DNA of 64,000 nt from Anthostomella pinea (Eukaryota; Ascomycota; Sordariomycetes; Xylariales; Xylariaceae), in the NCBI GenBank assembly GCA_963556695.1, contig CAUWAG010000020.1, positions 4,712,001 to 4,776,000 of the forward strand, read 5' to 3'. Position 1 is the stretch's first letter. Every line of letters begins with the position of its first letter. The translations under genes were made by a program, and so were the position numbers. Below are positions 23,208-34,511 of this stretch, piece by piece. The notes beneath the pieces are model-generated. The model saw only the letters and a list, made by a program, of their open reading frames with translations, had not been told where the DNA came from and did no database searches.

Positions 23208-24562
23208 TTGGACAGGTTTTTCTAATGTAATTACTCGTTATAAGTCTCCGTTCTGCGCATCTCGAATCTTTTACACAAGTATATATCCATAGTGGAATAA
23301 GCACCCTTGAATAAGCAGTCATATATAATAAGCTATCTTCAATGCTTGTCTTAGTATTTTCATTTTCATAAGTTTAACCTCGGGCCTTGCGATCGAAACT
23401 CATACCTCGCGGTAGAGGTGATGGCAGAGGCCCTTTTGGGAACAGGCACACCGAAGAAATCACTATAAAGTTACAGTCAATCAATAGTCGATGGAAATAT
23501 CTATTAGGAGGATATTTAATCATACGGAAGAGCTACGTCAGTGATGCTGTAATCAGTATGACGCGCGGCTATAGCCTCTACCCACTTAGCACCACGAGTG
23601 CGCCATTGCTCAAAGTCCGGGGGCTTGGGCGGTTTCGGCTCATCCGACATAGTATTAAGACAATTACGAAAAGCAGCGGTGCGCGATTCAGAGTAGCGCA
23701 ACAGTTGTACTTAAACCGGAGGTTAGTCGAAAAAGCGACGGATGTATAGCGTGATCCGGTCAGACTCTCTATTGAGAAATACTCACATGGGATAGTTCCT
23801 CTTAAATTGGATGTCGGACATCGGCATAAAGTCTCCATTTTCTGGTTATCTCTGCCTTGTTATGAACGCTTTTGATTTCTACTGCCAGACAGTTGATCGA
23901 CCAGTCCCAAGGCCTAGGTGAAGATGTTCATATAAGTGGTGTTAGGTTCGAATAGTAATAGCGCTAATGTGGCTTCATTCTTTTGATTCATCCATTCAGA
24001 CAGCATGTTGTTTTGTGCAATGCTCCGTCCAAGCAGGAAGCTCAGTCGGTCGTGGCGAGAGCTCTTGTCAAAAAGCCTGCCAACGTGTACAAGGTGGTAC
24101 AGGATAAGGGAGGCGTGGATCGGACGGTGCCGCTCTAGTGCAATTGGGTCACGCGTGAGTTCAAGGCTGAGCTCGCCGTGTTCGAGGTATTTGGCAGTGC
24201 TTCTCTGGCCGTCTGGCGTCTACCGAGGTTTTGATCACGAGTCGAATTCAGCTCGAGCATGGCTGGTAAGGTCTCGGCTCACTCGGCTCACTCGTCTCAC
24301 CAGGTAAACAGAACGCTCATCATTTGAAGTTATTAGTATGAGGCACATTCACCAATACGACTTCTTTATTGATAGCGGAAAGACTACATAAGCCCAGCCA
24401 GTGCCCTGTTTGAACATCACCAGTACTGGGTAGTTGATGGAGTTAAGGAAAGAAGCATAGGAAGGGCTACTCCGGAGAGACTACACCGCTTATATAGGCG
24501 GCGGCTACTGGGGTAGAAGGCCTGTAGGGGTCCGTAGGCTGTATCCACCGCGGTGATACTAT
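23208..24562. other. Gene-poor stretch, no gene supported
   Basis: Contains the 13-mer GGAATAAGCACCC (23294-23306), followed by a second ATAAGCA. ORFs near 23387-23838 and 24005-24307 have no recognisable motif and no splice continuity. Confidence 0.4.
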
Positions 24563-25968
24563 CTAGACAACAGCGGGTCCACCAACTTCCGTAGCAAAAC
24601 TCCGCTGAAGGCGGATGCCGTCGTATTCAGTCAGGCCAACCTGACTATTGTTCTCGACAGTGGTGGAGTTGCCATGGTTCTCAGAGAGCGGGTACCACGA
24701 GTCCTTCTGATCGTGTCTACTAGACTGAACATTGCTCGTGCGCCTCACCGAGTTGAGCAGCGACCTCCACGTGCTAGCCAGGAACTCGGGGAAGGAAAGG
24801 GAGCGTATAAGTGGACCGTAGGTGGGTAGGCAAGCGGCAATGACGGAGCAGCAGCTTTCGATTTCAGCCCAGATGACGTTGTTCACAGAGACGTCTGATA
24901 ACCGTCAGTAAACGCGGCCGTCAAGTCAAGTGGTATGGCTATGGGGGACCGGATGGTGCTGGTGCTTACAGGAGAATTCTTCGTCGGACACAGGCCGCCC
25001 AGAACCAGCTTCGCTCAGCTTATATCCGAAATAAAGGCGAACAGATGTGGCCACGATGCAGCTAAGATTTACATCAGTGCCCCATTGTCTGGTGGAATCC
25101 GCCGCGTAACTCACAAGAAGCCCATCGAGAAGATACCCAGCAGCAGGAACTTCCTGTTCCGATCGACCTGCAGATTGCGAATGACCGGGAATGGGAGACA
25201 CAGTATGATGATGTCGAGCGCGAGATCGATAGCAGCAAATGAGGTCAGGAACGCCCCGTAGTTGATGGTATAAGTCTTGCCCAATGTCCACCAGTTGGAG
25301 ATGGGCCAAGCAGAGAATATCTGGGTCTGTAGATACTTAGTGCACGGTAGCATTAGACGACAACCTTGACGGGTTGACTTACGAAAGTTGCGACCACCAT
25401 GAATATGAGCACGAAGACAATGATGATGTTTGCGGATAGAACGAAGCGATGAACTGCGAATATGCGCTTGTAGAACTGTAATACGGCGAGCTTGACGAAT
25501 CCATAGGACAAATGCGCAATGATCACGCCAAAGTACAAGTGCTATTTCGTTTAGTCAGTTGAATCTTCCCTTCCCACATGGGCATGTATTGACCTTCTGG
25601 TAATTGGCATAGTCGCCTGGCGTAATAGTACTGCTCAACAAATCAGCTAAAATCGAAGCAGATGATATTGAAGAGGCGTATACAAACCTCAGGTCCTGCC
25701 CAATGCCCGCGTTGAATGATCCATAGAGAACAAGGCAGCAGTACGAGAAGGCGAGTGCCTGTCAAACCGAATAATCATCAGTGTCATGTCCTGTATGATT
25801 TGACTAGCCTGTGTCTCTTACCAGCGCAACAAGAACAAGCCAGTCATCCAGTCCCAGTTTGAGCTTTTGCATCAGGCGCGCCCTCAGTCTGAAGCCCACA
25901 GCCACAATGCTCAGAGCCGGGAACACGCAGCTGCACACTGCGGCTGCAACTGAGTATGACGAATACAT
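24563..25968 (-). CDS. SAT4/rhodopsin-domain integral membrane protein (PTH11-like class)
   Basis: Seven exons, phases all consistent: 25968-25822, 25758-25688, 25630-25594, 25541-25383, 25326-25115, 25061-24970, 24894-24563; 349 residues. The protein is a polytopic membrane protein: hydrophobic helices near the start, then LKLGLDDWLVLVAL (the LGxDDW motif of this fungal rhodopsin-like family), GVIIAHLSYGFVKLAVLQFY, NIIIVFVLIFMVVATF, AAIDLALDIIILCLPFPVI, and a cytosolic Ser/Asn-rich tail. Family members (Pfam rhodopsin-domain/SAT4) are very common in Pezizomycotina; few have known functions, and some lie in secondary-metabolite clusters. This one lies about 1.5 kb from the RiPP locus; a link is conjecture. 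Introns are 54-75 bp. Confidence 0.87.
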
Positions 25969-27220
25969 GCTGTCAAAAGAGTGGGAAGTAAGGTACGCGC
26001 ACGCGCGAGTGTTTGCCTGTGTGTGCGGGGACGGAGCCTTCGAAGCGCCAATAGCAATGACGGCAATGACGAAGACGACGCAGACGTAATCAAGGTAATC
26101 GACAAGTCAAGACTACCAAGCAGACGAACCACAGCAGATACACCATTTAACCAGAAGAAAGCACTCTCGCACCGCAGGATCTCCAACCACCTATCTACCT
26201 TAGGTAGGTACGTAATTCACATATGCGCCGCAAGAAGGATCATAATTGGTACCACCTTCTTTTCTACCCTCATGCTTGGCAGTGGTCCGGTCCGGACCCC
26301 GGCACCAAAGAGTACTAGTATGGTAGGACAACAGAAATAACGCATGTTACTCTTTCGTCTGCAATAGATCGATACCAAGTTGTTGGTCATATTGGGTGCA
26401 TATGGGCGGGGTGAGAGGGCTGTGCCAGGCATCTTTGGTTGGCATGATCCAGAGCCTTACGAAGGTTATTCTGCACGAATGCGGGAAGGGCCCCCATACT
26501 TGGAGTAAGGATGGTCTCATAATATGCAGGTGCCGTGCATGATCAACCTTCAGGAGGCGCAGACTATAATAACTGTTGGTTACTTATTGGCTTGCTGGTC
26601 GGCGAAGCTTGACCAACAGCTTACAGCACGATGTTGCATGACATACATCGCATACACAAGCCTATCAACGAGTGATCCGCCCACACTACATTGGGTCGCA
26701 GTCGGGAATCCCTCAAGGACTCGCCGGTGGGGTTCGCTGTCCAACAAGAGGCATTACCGACGTCGCAATCCTGGACTGAGCCGTCCACACTAGAGTCGCA
26801 GCCGACTCGCGGGGAGGCTCTGCTGTCCAATGAGAAGTAGAACCGACGTTGCAATCCTAGAGGTCGCGAGTCTTAACACATATCTCCAATTGGGTGCCTT
26901 GTGAAAGGAGGTAGCGTCGCATCTACTACGACACATCTTAATTGAATGAAACCAACATCTATGCAGTACTTGCAATCTAAGCTTACATGATCCACCCTGG
27001 GATGCGCTTCATCCGAGGTTGGCTGGCAGCTCGTACGGGACGGACCGTCGCCGATTGGCTCGGATCGGTACTTCCTGATGGGCCAAGGTGTACTGAGACG
27101 CCAAGATGAAAGAAGCCATGTTATGCCTAGCGAGCCTGGTCGGCTGAGGTCACTAGACGTTACATAGAGTAGTGTGAACATTAGGCTGGAAGATGGGTGG
27201 GGTGGCATTTCGTGGAGTAC
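25969..27220. other. Intergenic, with a degenerate duplication
   Basis: No gene supported. The segment at 26677-26775 recurs in shortened, diverged form at 26781-26861; both start CCG(C/T)CCACACTA and end GCAATCCT.GA. Confidence 0.5.
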
Positions 27221-27280
27221 GATCCCGAGAGGCGTGACGCAATCCTGAGAGGCTTGATGTGATCCTGAAAGGCGTGGGCC
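27221..27280. repeat. 20-bp tandem repeat, three diverged copies
   Basis: Three adjacent 20-bp units (27221, 27241, 27261) of the form .ATCC.GA.AGGC.TG...., just 3' of the P450 gene that ends at 27418. Confidence 0.65.
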
Positions 27281-27417
27281 ATCTCTAGGGAACATCATTT
27301 CAGCAGGCAGGTAACGAGACAAGGTGTCTGCTGCTAGAGGGCGAGGACACTATGAGCTTGATAGTATATCGTGGGAAGCAAGTATATTACTAGAGTCACT
27401 GGTTTTGTCCCCCGTCC

Positions 27418-29057
27418 CTACTCGACAATTTGTTCCGTTGCTGGAGTGAGTGACACGAGGCACCCATGAGCGCTCTTTGCTGTGAGAGCTACCTGTGCCT
27501 GATAGGGCTTCTCGTCTTCGCTCTTGATTCCACTAAACTCCTGCAAAATCCGTGATACTACATAGGAGGTCTCCATAGTCGCCTTTTGCTGTGCCAGGCA
27601 CTGCCGGGGCCCAGCTCCAAATGGCATGAACGTGAACGGAGGAGGGCTGTAATCGTTCTCCCAGCGGGAGGGACGAAAGTCGTCAGCATCCGGACCCCAG
27701 ATCTTCGGATCGCGGTGGAGCGTAGAGAAGGAGGTATCGAACAGAGTGCCGGCTGGAGCAAATACTGGAGCGGTGCCATCCGAGCCTCCTCCGGTCGGTA
27801 GGACTATGTCCTTCAGAGAAACCCGATTCATCTGGGGAAATACAGGGTATAGGCGAAGGGCTTGTGGTCAAATTAGCGATAGCTTCTAGAACAGAATCAG
27901 AGTTGGCAGGCTTACTTTCAGTGATGACATGTTGCAGAGACTTGATCCTTGGTAACTGGTCGAAATCAAGTGGCGCATCCCCCAAGGCTAGGACTTCAGC
28001 TCGTACATGGGCACATATATCAGGATTGCTGGCCAAGTTTCGAATGACATGGCTGATCAGAGAAGCAGTTGTTTCCGTTGATGCCATCATGGCTTGCACT
28101 GTCTGGTTCCGAAGAATGGTCCTATCATCGGTCTGTTGTGCCATGTTGAACAGCAGAGTACGTTGATGTACCTTGGCTTGGCTGTCTTCAACTGAGCTGA
28201 TCTTGTTGCGATACTCGATAGCTCTGTCAACATATACCTTGGCAAACTCGTGAACGTTGCCGCATGCCTTGAGCCAGGCACCCTTTGGCATTAAGAAGTT
28301 TAGAGGTCCCAGGGCGATGCGTAGTCCGCAGCCATTGACGCCAGCCTGGAATGCATCGAGGAAGCCTTGTGCATGCGATGGAGGAGTGCCTGAAAGCATG
28401 CCAATAGACTCTCCGAACAGAAAGAGCGTACCCATATCGAGATACTGGTGGGCATGTGTTAGTACGCTGGGATTGTGAATGGGGACGAAGAAAACAAACA
28501 AGTTTCAAAATAAATGGCTGTAGGTCAAACTTGGAGCCGTCTGTTGGGATCTGTTCTAGTAGAAGACGGAGATGCTCTTCAAGAGGACCGAAGTCGGAGA
28601 TATTGGACCTGTGGAAGCTGGGCTTGAGCAGGTCGTGGGAGATCTTCCAGTCAGAGCCATCGGCCGTGATGAACCCCGTGCCGCAGAATGGGCTCATATT
28701 GCGGAGTCGCAGAGGCTGAATACCCCAGTCCGCAGCATTCTTAGAGAAGACTGCTCGAAGGTTTTCCGGGTGAACAGAATATATGGCACGCGAACCGAAG
28801 TTCAGAGCTTCGAAAGTGTGGCCATATGCATCATATCGCCGCTGGTGCTCAACCAGGAATTGGTTCTTCGTAATTGCATCCCCCGTGCGCAGAAAGATAT
28901 CCAGACCGAAGACAGGGTCTTTATGCTTGTAGCGGGCTGCAGCCTGGCATCCATGCTGTTGGGCCGTGAGTCGCACTCTATAGGCCACGTACAGCCGATA
29001 TGCAGCGAAAGCAGCTACAAAACACGCTACAAGCGACAGCAGCGACATGGCAGTCAT
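27418..29057 (-). CDS. Cytochrome P450 (CYP52-like); candidate RiPP tailoring enzyme
   Basis: Three exons: 29057-28500, 28444-27916, 27860-27418; 509 residues. Introns are 55 bp each; the first has branch GTACTAAC. The N-terminus is a membrane anchor (SLLSLVACFVAAFAAYRLYV). Motifs: YLDMGTLFLFGESI and the I-helix MMASTETTASLI, the ExxR in ETLRLYP (restored exactly by splicing), the long CYP52-style loop VLPTGGGSDG, DDFRPSRW, and the heme loop FMPFGAGPRQC with Cys near 450. CYP52-type enzymes usually hydroxylate alkanes or fatty acids at the terminal carbon. Its position, head-to-tail with the O-methyltransferase (403 bp apart) and next to three UstYa genes and a peptide precursor, suggests recruitment to peptide oxidation, as P450s are in ustiloxin biosynthesis. 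The cluster role is inference; the enzyme class is secure. Confidence 0.92.
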
Positions 29058-29459
29058 GATGGCTTTGGAGTGGTGTTGAGGATAGCAGCTCGAGTGTGTT
29101 TGAGGAGGAATGGGCTGCCAGAGATGTGGATGTCGCTGCCTGGCGCTGGCATCCCTTTGTACTATCCCTCCAACTGCGGCGACCAATTGATACTAGCGTC
29201 TAACCTCACGGGCTGCGACTGGCCGCCTGCTTTAGGTGTCACTGTCAAAACCAGACTAGGTGCAAACCTTAATGTAATGTACATAAAAATGATTTAATTT
29301 GATCGGATTGGTGTAGTGGTGTATTCGCTACATACCGTATGCACGTGGACGCAGTACTACTATTGATAGCGGGATGTGTAGGTACTTGTTGGATGGACAC
29401 TCCGACCTACATGAGGTACCTAGGTAGGGACTCCCTAAGAGACGTCCCAAGGTACCTAC
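29058..29459. promoter_or_regulatory. Spacer holding the P450 upstream region
   Basis: 402 bp between the P450 start and the O-methyltransferase stop on the same strand. It contains repeated ACCTAGGTA/GGTACCT palindromic blocks near 29412-29461. The promoter role is inferred from position only. Confidence 0.35.
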
Positions 29460-30876
29460 CTACACAGGTGGTGTCCAAATAGCCGAAATGAAAGCGAGAT
29501 CAGCGCCAGGGACGGTCCTAACGCCTGCAAATCGGAACCGGGAATCCGCCTCGACGAATAGCTTCTGCCAATCCCGCTCCTCCCTTTCGCGAGCATTGAA
29601 CAGTTCCATCATAGCCAGATCGAAACCCCGGACGAGCCCCTCCGTATACCAGGACGTGGCCCCGGACTCGGGCACGACGAAGTCCGATACGACGACTCTG
29701 GCGCCCGGCTTTAGCGCTGGCACCAGGGCTCGCAGGAGCTTCAGGCAGTACCGGTCCGACCAGTCGTGGAAGATCCAGCGAAAGTGGTAGACATCTGCGT
29801 CGCGCACCGGCTGGTCTTGGAAGAAGTCATGTGCCATGAAGGAGACGCGGTCTGCAAGCGCGGGCGGAATGGACCGTCGCGCCTGGTCCTCAAGAACAGC
29901 CTGATCCTGGATGACGATGCTCACTCGCGGCAGTCGTGTCGCGAGTGCCACTGCGGTGGAGCCAGCCGAGCCGCCAATGTCGACAACCTGCGAGACCGAT
30001 TTCCAGTCGTAAGCATCGCACAGGTGGTGCGACGCAAGGTCTTCGATCGAGTTGAAGTAGACCATGGCGTTGGCGAAGCGCTCGGCCCGCTCAGGCTGGT
30101 CCACCAGCATGTCGAAGACGTGCGTTTCCAGCCCATGTGCGAGTGCATATCCCTATAGTTTCCGCATGAATAGTGAGCTCTCCAATGCAAGGCATCTTGT
30201 CAACTTACCGAGTGTTGCGGCTCTTGCGATCTGGGCCACTTTGCCAGGGCTGAAACTGCCTGCGTTGCAGCAGGCCACATCTCTTCGCAGACCATTCCAA
30301 TCCATTCCATCATCATGGGTGACTCGGCCAGCATCTTGGAAGTGACCGAGTGTGTAAGCCTGTCGCCGCCGTCAACTTCTCGGAAAATGTGCTTTGTAAT
30401 GGAATATCGTGCAATGCGGCGAACCACATCCTCGCCCACTTGGATTTTTCCGGCCAGTTCCGCGTAACTGATGCTGCCTTCCATGGGCACTCTGCTTGGG
30501 AGTTTGAAGCTGTAAATGGCATGTAGATTGACCAGATTCACGTGCTTCAAACGACACCAGTCAGCATTTCATCGGCCGCGACAGCTGCCCAGCAGGCAAG
30601 GAAAGGGCTTCTCACTGCCAAAACTTGGTTGTGCACATGTAATCTTGGGCCCTGAACAAGAGCTTGCAGCTCCGTCGTGAGCTCCATCAGGTGCCTTTGT
30701 AGAACGGTTCCCTCTATCGGTAGCGAATCGTTCCTGGCAGTGTCCGGGTCGTGCGAGGGCAGCGCGCAGCCATTTCTTCGTAGAACTGCTAGGAACTCCT
30801 GCGTCTTGGAAGCGATGTCTTGAGCCAGCTGCTCTAGTTCAGACACGGCAGTGTCAGTCACTTGGAAGGTCGACAT
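29460..30876 (-). CDS. O-methyltransferase, COMT-type class I SAM-dependent; candidate RiPP tailoring enzyme
   Basis: Three exons: 30876-30616, 30544-30209, 30152-29460; 429 residues. Introns are 71 and 56 bp (GTGAGA...TTTGAAG, GTAAGT...CTATAG). The N-terminal half is the helical dimerisation/winged-helix region of plant-type O-methyltransferases (YAELAGKIQVGEDVVRRIARY). The C-terminal half is the SAM fold: VVDIGGSAGSTAVALA for cofactor binding and HFRWIFHDWSDRYCLKLL with the catalytic-base His of the HDW motif. Such enzymes methylate phenolic hydroxyls. The neighbouring precursor peptide is Tyr-rich, so a Tyr hydroxyl, or a hydroxyl introduced by the adjacent P450, is a reasonable target (inference). 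The start Met was chosen because the upstream codons lack ATG. Confidence 0.9.
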
Positions 30877-31072
30877 TTTGATGAGGTCTTGCACAGAACT
30901 GGAAGGCTGTGACTTGCAGCGCGCTGCAATGTATTGCCCCTATTTGATTGCGTACTGATACGTACTAGTTATGAAGTATCCCCCGCCCCCAGTGCAGCCT
31001 AATGACACTCCGGGGGTATCTATCTATACTACGAGCCCAACGGGATAGGACGCGACGGGATGAGATCTCATC

Positions 31073-31924
31073 TCAGCCCGTGTGGTCATGTTCGTGGGGG
31101 TTTGGCGGCGAATTTGTTCCCTCATACGGCTGGATCCATTCCAAGAGAGCCGCCCAGTTGACGCAACGATGTACCGTACCAAATCCAGTCACCCCTCCTA
31201 GCTCCTCGTTCTTCAGCTCCAACGTCAAGTCAGCGTTACACATCAGGCTCTGTCGTAGCAAGTCGATGCAATGGCGAATGTGACCCAACGAATGCTCCTG
31301 CAGCGCTCGCTCCGTCCGGTGACTCTGAGTCCCCGCTTGGTGGTCGCTGATCATTTCCGAGTACGCTATAACCTGATCATGCAGCACGTAAAATCCGTGG
31401 CGCAGTTCATCCTGCATATTATCAGTCGTGTGTGGAGTAGGAGCCAACCGAGCATGTGAAGGTTACCAGGCAATGCATCTGATGGAACACAGAAAAGGCG
31501 GAACGCTTCGGTGCCAATTCGGCATGTACAAAGAATCCACCGTGCTGGGGGAACAGCGACCCCCATGCAGCATTGGTTGCGTTGGAAGGTGCCTCTCCGA
31601 AAGTACGGTTGTACTCAAATAAGTGGTTGCTTGTCTCGACTAGGCAGGCGTATCTCAGTACTCTCCGCTTGATAGACAAGGCAAGGTAGTAGGGTCAGAC
31701 TCACATCCAAACGCCTTCTCTCTCTCAGTGCTTGGGGCACTGGTCGACAGCCTGCCTGCAAAAAAACTGGATATTGTAAGCATGCAGACCAGAGACACCT
31801 TGAGCAACAGACTCTGGAACGAGCTTCCAGCTGTAATCGACGAGGGAGAGCGACTGCCGTGGTTGCTTCCCGGCAAGAGGCTGTAATTGCGCCATTTAGG
31901 AGTAGACCAAGCAAGTAGGTTCAT
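31073..31924 (-). CDS. UstYa-family (DUF3328) oxidase A
   Basis: Three exons: 31924-31705, 31639-31467, 31411-31073; 243 residues. UstYa-type proteins are type II membrane enzymes that carry out oxidative cyclisation (and related oxidations) in ustiloxin, asperipin, phomopsin, victorin and cyclochlorotine pathways. Here a cytosolic N-terminus is followed by one transmembrane helix (SLLLKVSLVCMLTISSFFAG), a lumenal region, and the two diagnostic HxxHC motifs: HQMHC (residues 126-130) and HIRHC (175-179), the second in the context HIRHCIDLLRQSLMC. Splicing at GTGAGT removes an in-frame stop (after SSGEY) and leaves the conserved ETSNHLFEYNRTF segment in frame. It is transcribed divergently from UstYa B across 324 bp, which suggests a shared promoter. 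Confidence 0.92.
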
Positions 31925-32248
31925 TTTCGATAGCCAAGACTGCGAGTGTGTTGGGAAGTTCGGGTCTTGCAAAGACTGTCGGGATCCAACAAAAATACAA
32001 TTATGGTATGGGAGCCGTCCATCCTTTATCGATGGTGGCATAGGGGGTGGCAGACGTCTGGAATCCCCGCAAGCCAATACTACCACAGGTACCCGTAAGA
32101 CGCAATGTGTTGGTCTATGATGGACTCTGTATGGGGTTTGGGTGTGCCGCACTAGATAAGGCCAACTATACGTGCGATGGTTTCCCTCCCTTCCTTTACC
32201 ATATGACGTTCCCAGATGTGCATTGCTTGCAATGTGAATTGTTCCCTG
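31925..32248. promoter_or_regulatory. Divergent promoter region of two UstYa genes
   Basis: 324 bp separating the start codons of UstYa A (leftward) and UstYa B (rightward). No gene fits inside. A single bidirectional control region would co-express the pair; this is inferred from arrangement. I could not identify a specific regulator site with confidence. Confidence 0.5.
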
Positions 32249-33184
32249 ATGGATAGCAGAGACAGCCAAGAAAACGAGCACTTTCTGCGGCATAACGAGC
32301 ACGATGAGAATTTGTGTAAGCGATGGCCCCGACGGGCTCTACTCTTGCACACGTTCTTCTTCATTCTCTATGTCTGCCTTACCGCAATCGTCCTGATTGC
32401 ATATCCATCGAACAATAGCTGTTCTCCCGCGAGCACGCTGTGTGAGCATTCTTCACCCTCTCAGCATCTTCAGGATTTGCTAATCGAGCCTTCCAGCTTG
32501 GAACGGTGAGCATCTTGCACTTCGAAAGCAGCGTTTTGTTCTCTCTTCAGAGAGCCCATATGCAGGCCTGCCCAGCAACGACACCGATCGTGCATGGACG
32601 GAACTGCTCGATCATATCAACCTACGTGTATCTGACAGAGAGCTTGCGTCCTCGAACCAGACTTCGGTTAAGCTTCCTAACGGGCAGGGTTCTTTGGTCT
32701 GGATGGATGTGAGCCACCAATTACACTGTGTAGTAAGTGGCTGCTGCCCAACCACCATTTCCGAACTTATCACCAACATCATCCAGAAATACCTCCGCCA
32801 GTGGATCTACCGTGACCACTATCATCCAGAAGTCGGCCCCGATGAGACACCACACTGGCTTTTACACACTGGTAAGTACAGTAAAGTTACCGCTGGTCGC
32901 TCTCCACGCCGGGCTAATCTTACCATCCAGACCATTGCCTGGACCTGATCCGCCAGGCTTTGATGTGTCGTGCAGACACGTCATTAATGACCTTTCACTG
33001 GGCGGCAGGCAGAAGAGAGCCCATGCTAAAGTTGGAGTCGCCCGAACATGTATGTGTGAACTGGGAGGACCTGATGCAAAAGGTGGAGTCGCATCGGGTC
33101 AGCGACACTGAAATGGCAGTGCTAAGAAATCCAAGCCTAGTGCCAGACAGTACGTTGATATCAACAGGTGTCCAATCAAATTGA
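32249..33184 (+). CDS. UstYa-family (DUF3328) oxidase B, with a 9-base microexon
   Basis: Five exons: 32249-32441, 32497-32505, 32551-32732, 32787-32871, 32931-33184; 240 residues. One transmembrane helix (HTFFFILYVCLTAIVLIAYP) and both HxxHC motifs, HQLHC (123-127) and HTDHC (155-159); the second is formed across the last intron. The 9-base second exon (CTTGGAACG) is needed: it yields SWNESPYAGLP in frame, whereas skipping it creates a TAG at the junction. Both flanking donors are GTGAGC, and the upstream acceptor TTCCAG follows a TGCTAAT branch. SPYAGLPSNDTDRAW is a typical segment of the family. The role is probably oxidative macrocyclisation of the peptide encoded at 35465. N-glycosylation-type sites (NDT, NQT) in the lumenal part fit secretory-pathway location. 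Confidence 0.9.
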
Positions 33185-33495
33185 GGTATCTAGGACTTTC
33201 CCAGTCCCGGCTGTGTGGCCATCCGTCCTAGGGTCGATGGGGTGGCATGCATAAGTACCATACTCCGTACTCTGGGGATATGCAGGCGTGCCGATTGGCA
33301 GACCCCAGTCGGCCGCCTGTAGCGCTGAGATCTTTGCGGAGGTAGGATGGGTCAAACCCGCCCGTTATGCTTGCCGGTTGCCCGGAGATCTGCACCATAT
33401 TAGCAGGTATTATTTCTAGACTTCCATCGTGTGTTTTCTACGCCACATGAGTAACCCCTTCCATCCCCTAGTCTTGTCTTGCAAATAGTTTGACC
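33185..33495. promoter_or_regulatory. Spacer upstream of UstYa C
   Basis: 311 bp without a gene between tandem UstYa B and C; expected to hold the UstYa C promoter. No distinct element recognised. Confidence 0.4.
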
Positions 33496-34511
33496 ATGAA
33501 GGACAAAACCGAGGTGTGTTCGCCTGAGGAGGCTGAACCACTGAACAGTCACGGAGAGTCATCTCCTCGACACCATGGCCTACCTAGAAGATTTACGGTT
33601 CTGATCTCTTTGCTGTTCGTCTCGATATCATTGAACATCGTCCTTGTAGCCAATGATGTGCGAAAAATAGGTGGACGGCAAGATCTCTCACCATACGGTA
33701 ACGCCCTCTGCCCCTCCTCCCCAGACCGGACCATATCCTTTTCTGTCAAAATACTGACTTACACCTACAGCTCACTTGCCTCGAGATGTGCCAATCAAGT
33801 ACAACTCTCAGTCGGCCTTTGGCTTGGGGAGTACTACCGAAGAGCAGCGAGCAATCGCATGGGAAAGCATGGACTCTAGCTCAGGCGAGATTAGCCTCGA
33901 CAAAGAATGGGCAGACGCACACGATCTACCAGAGTCGGCACCTTTCTTCTGGGATGAAGGCCGCCAGGTCTATCTGTTGAATGCACACCACAGCCTACAC
34001 TGCATGGTAAACATCTTCCTCCCCCAGCCTCGTCCGAGACAAGGTTCGCTAAATTCAAGTGCAGCGGAAGGTCCGCCGCGCCATCGTGCTGTACAACTAC
34101 AATCGGCCGCAGGTAGATTCGTACACGCACCTGGTGCACTGCATGGATCACCTGATGCAAAACATTCTTTGCGAAGCTGACGACACACCCTTCTACACGT
34201 CGCCAACATCCAACATCACTACGGGGCTCGGCCAAACGCGGATGTGCCGCAGCTGGGATCGCCTGACGGAATGGGCCGAGGGGAACACTGCGTGCTTTGC
34301 GTACATCAACGAGACGCAAGGCGTCAATGCCGTCATTGAGCGCTTCAGGTACTGTCCGCCGGGCAGCCCACTGCTTAGACCTATGCGGAAGTACTTTGGT
34401 TATGCGCCGGATTGGTTCCAGGAGAGACCCGGGGACATGGATTCCTTGCCACGGTACTGGGAGGGGCTAGACGATGACAACGAAGGAGAGGGTGGGGAAG
34501 TGAGTGGGTGA
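33496..34511 (+). CDS. UstYa-family (DUF3328) oxidase C
   Basis: Three exons: 33496-33697, 33771-34006, 34065-34511; 294 residues, longer than A and B because of a C-terminal extension of about 100 residues with extra Cys and a final acidic stretch (GLDDDNEGEGGE). One transmembrane helix (FTVLISLLFVSISLNIVLVA), then HSLHC (141-145, at the second exon end) and HLVHC (168-172, context HLVHCMDHLMQNILC). NxT sequons (NIT, NET) suggest a lumenal domain. It is only moderately similar to A and B outside the motifs, so the three probably do different oxidations on the same peptide, as multiple UstY proteins do in known dikaritin clusters. The extension could be substrate binding; this is inference. 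Confidence 0.9.

Noticed and set aside
23387..23838. Possible transposon gag-like ORFs
   Set aside because: Short, on opposite strands, with no zinc knuckle, protease or RT motif.
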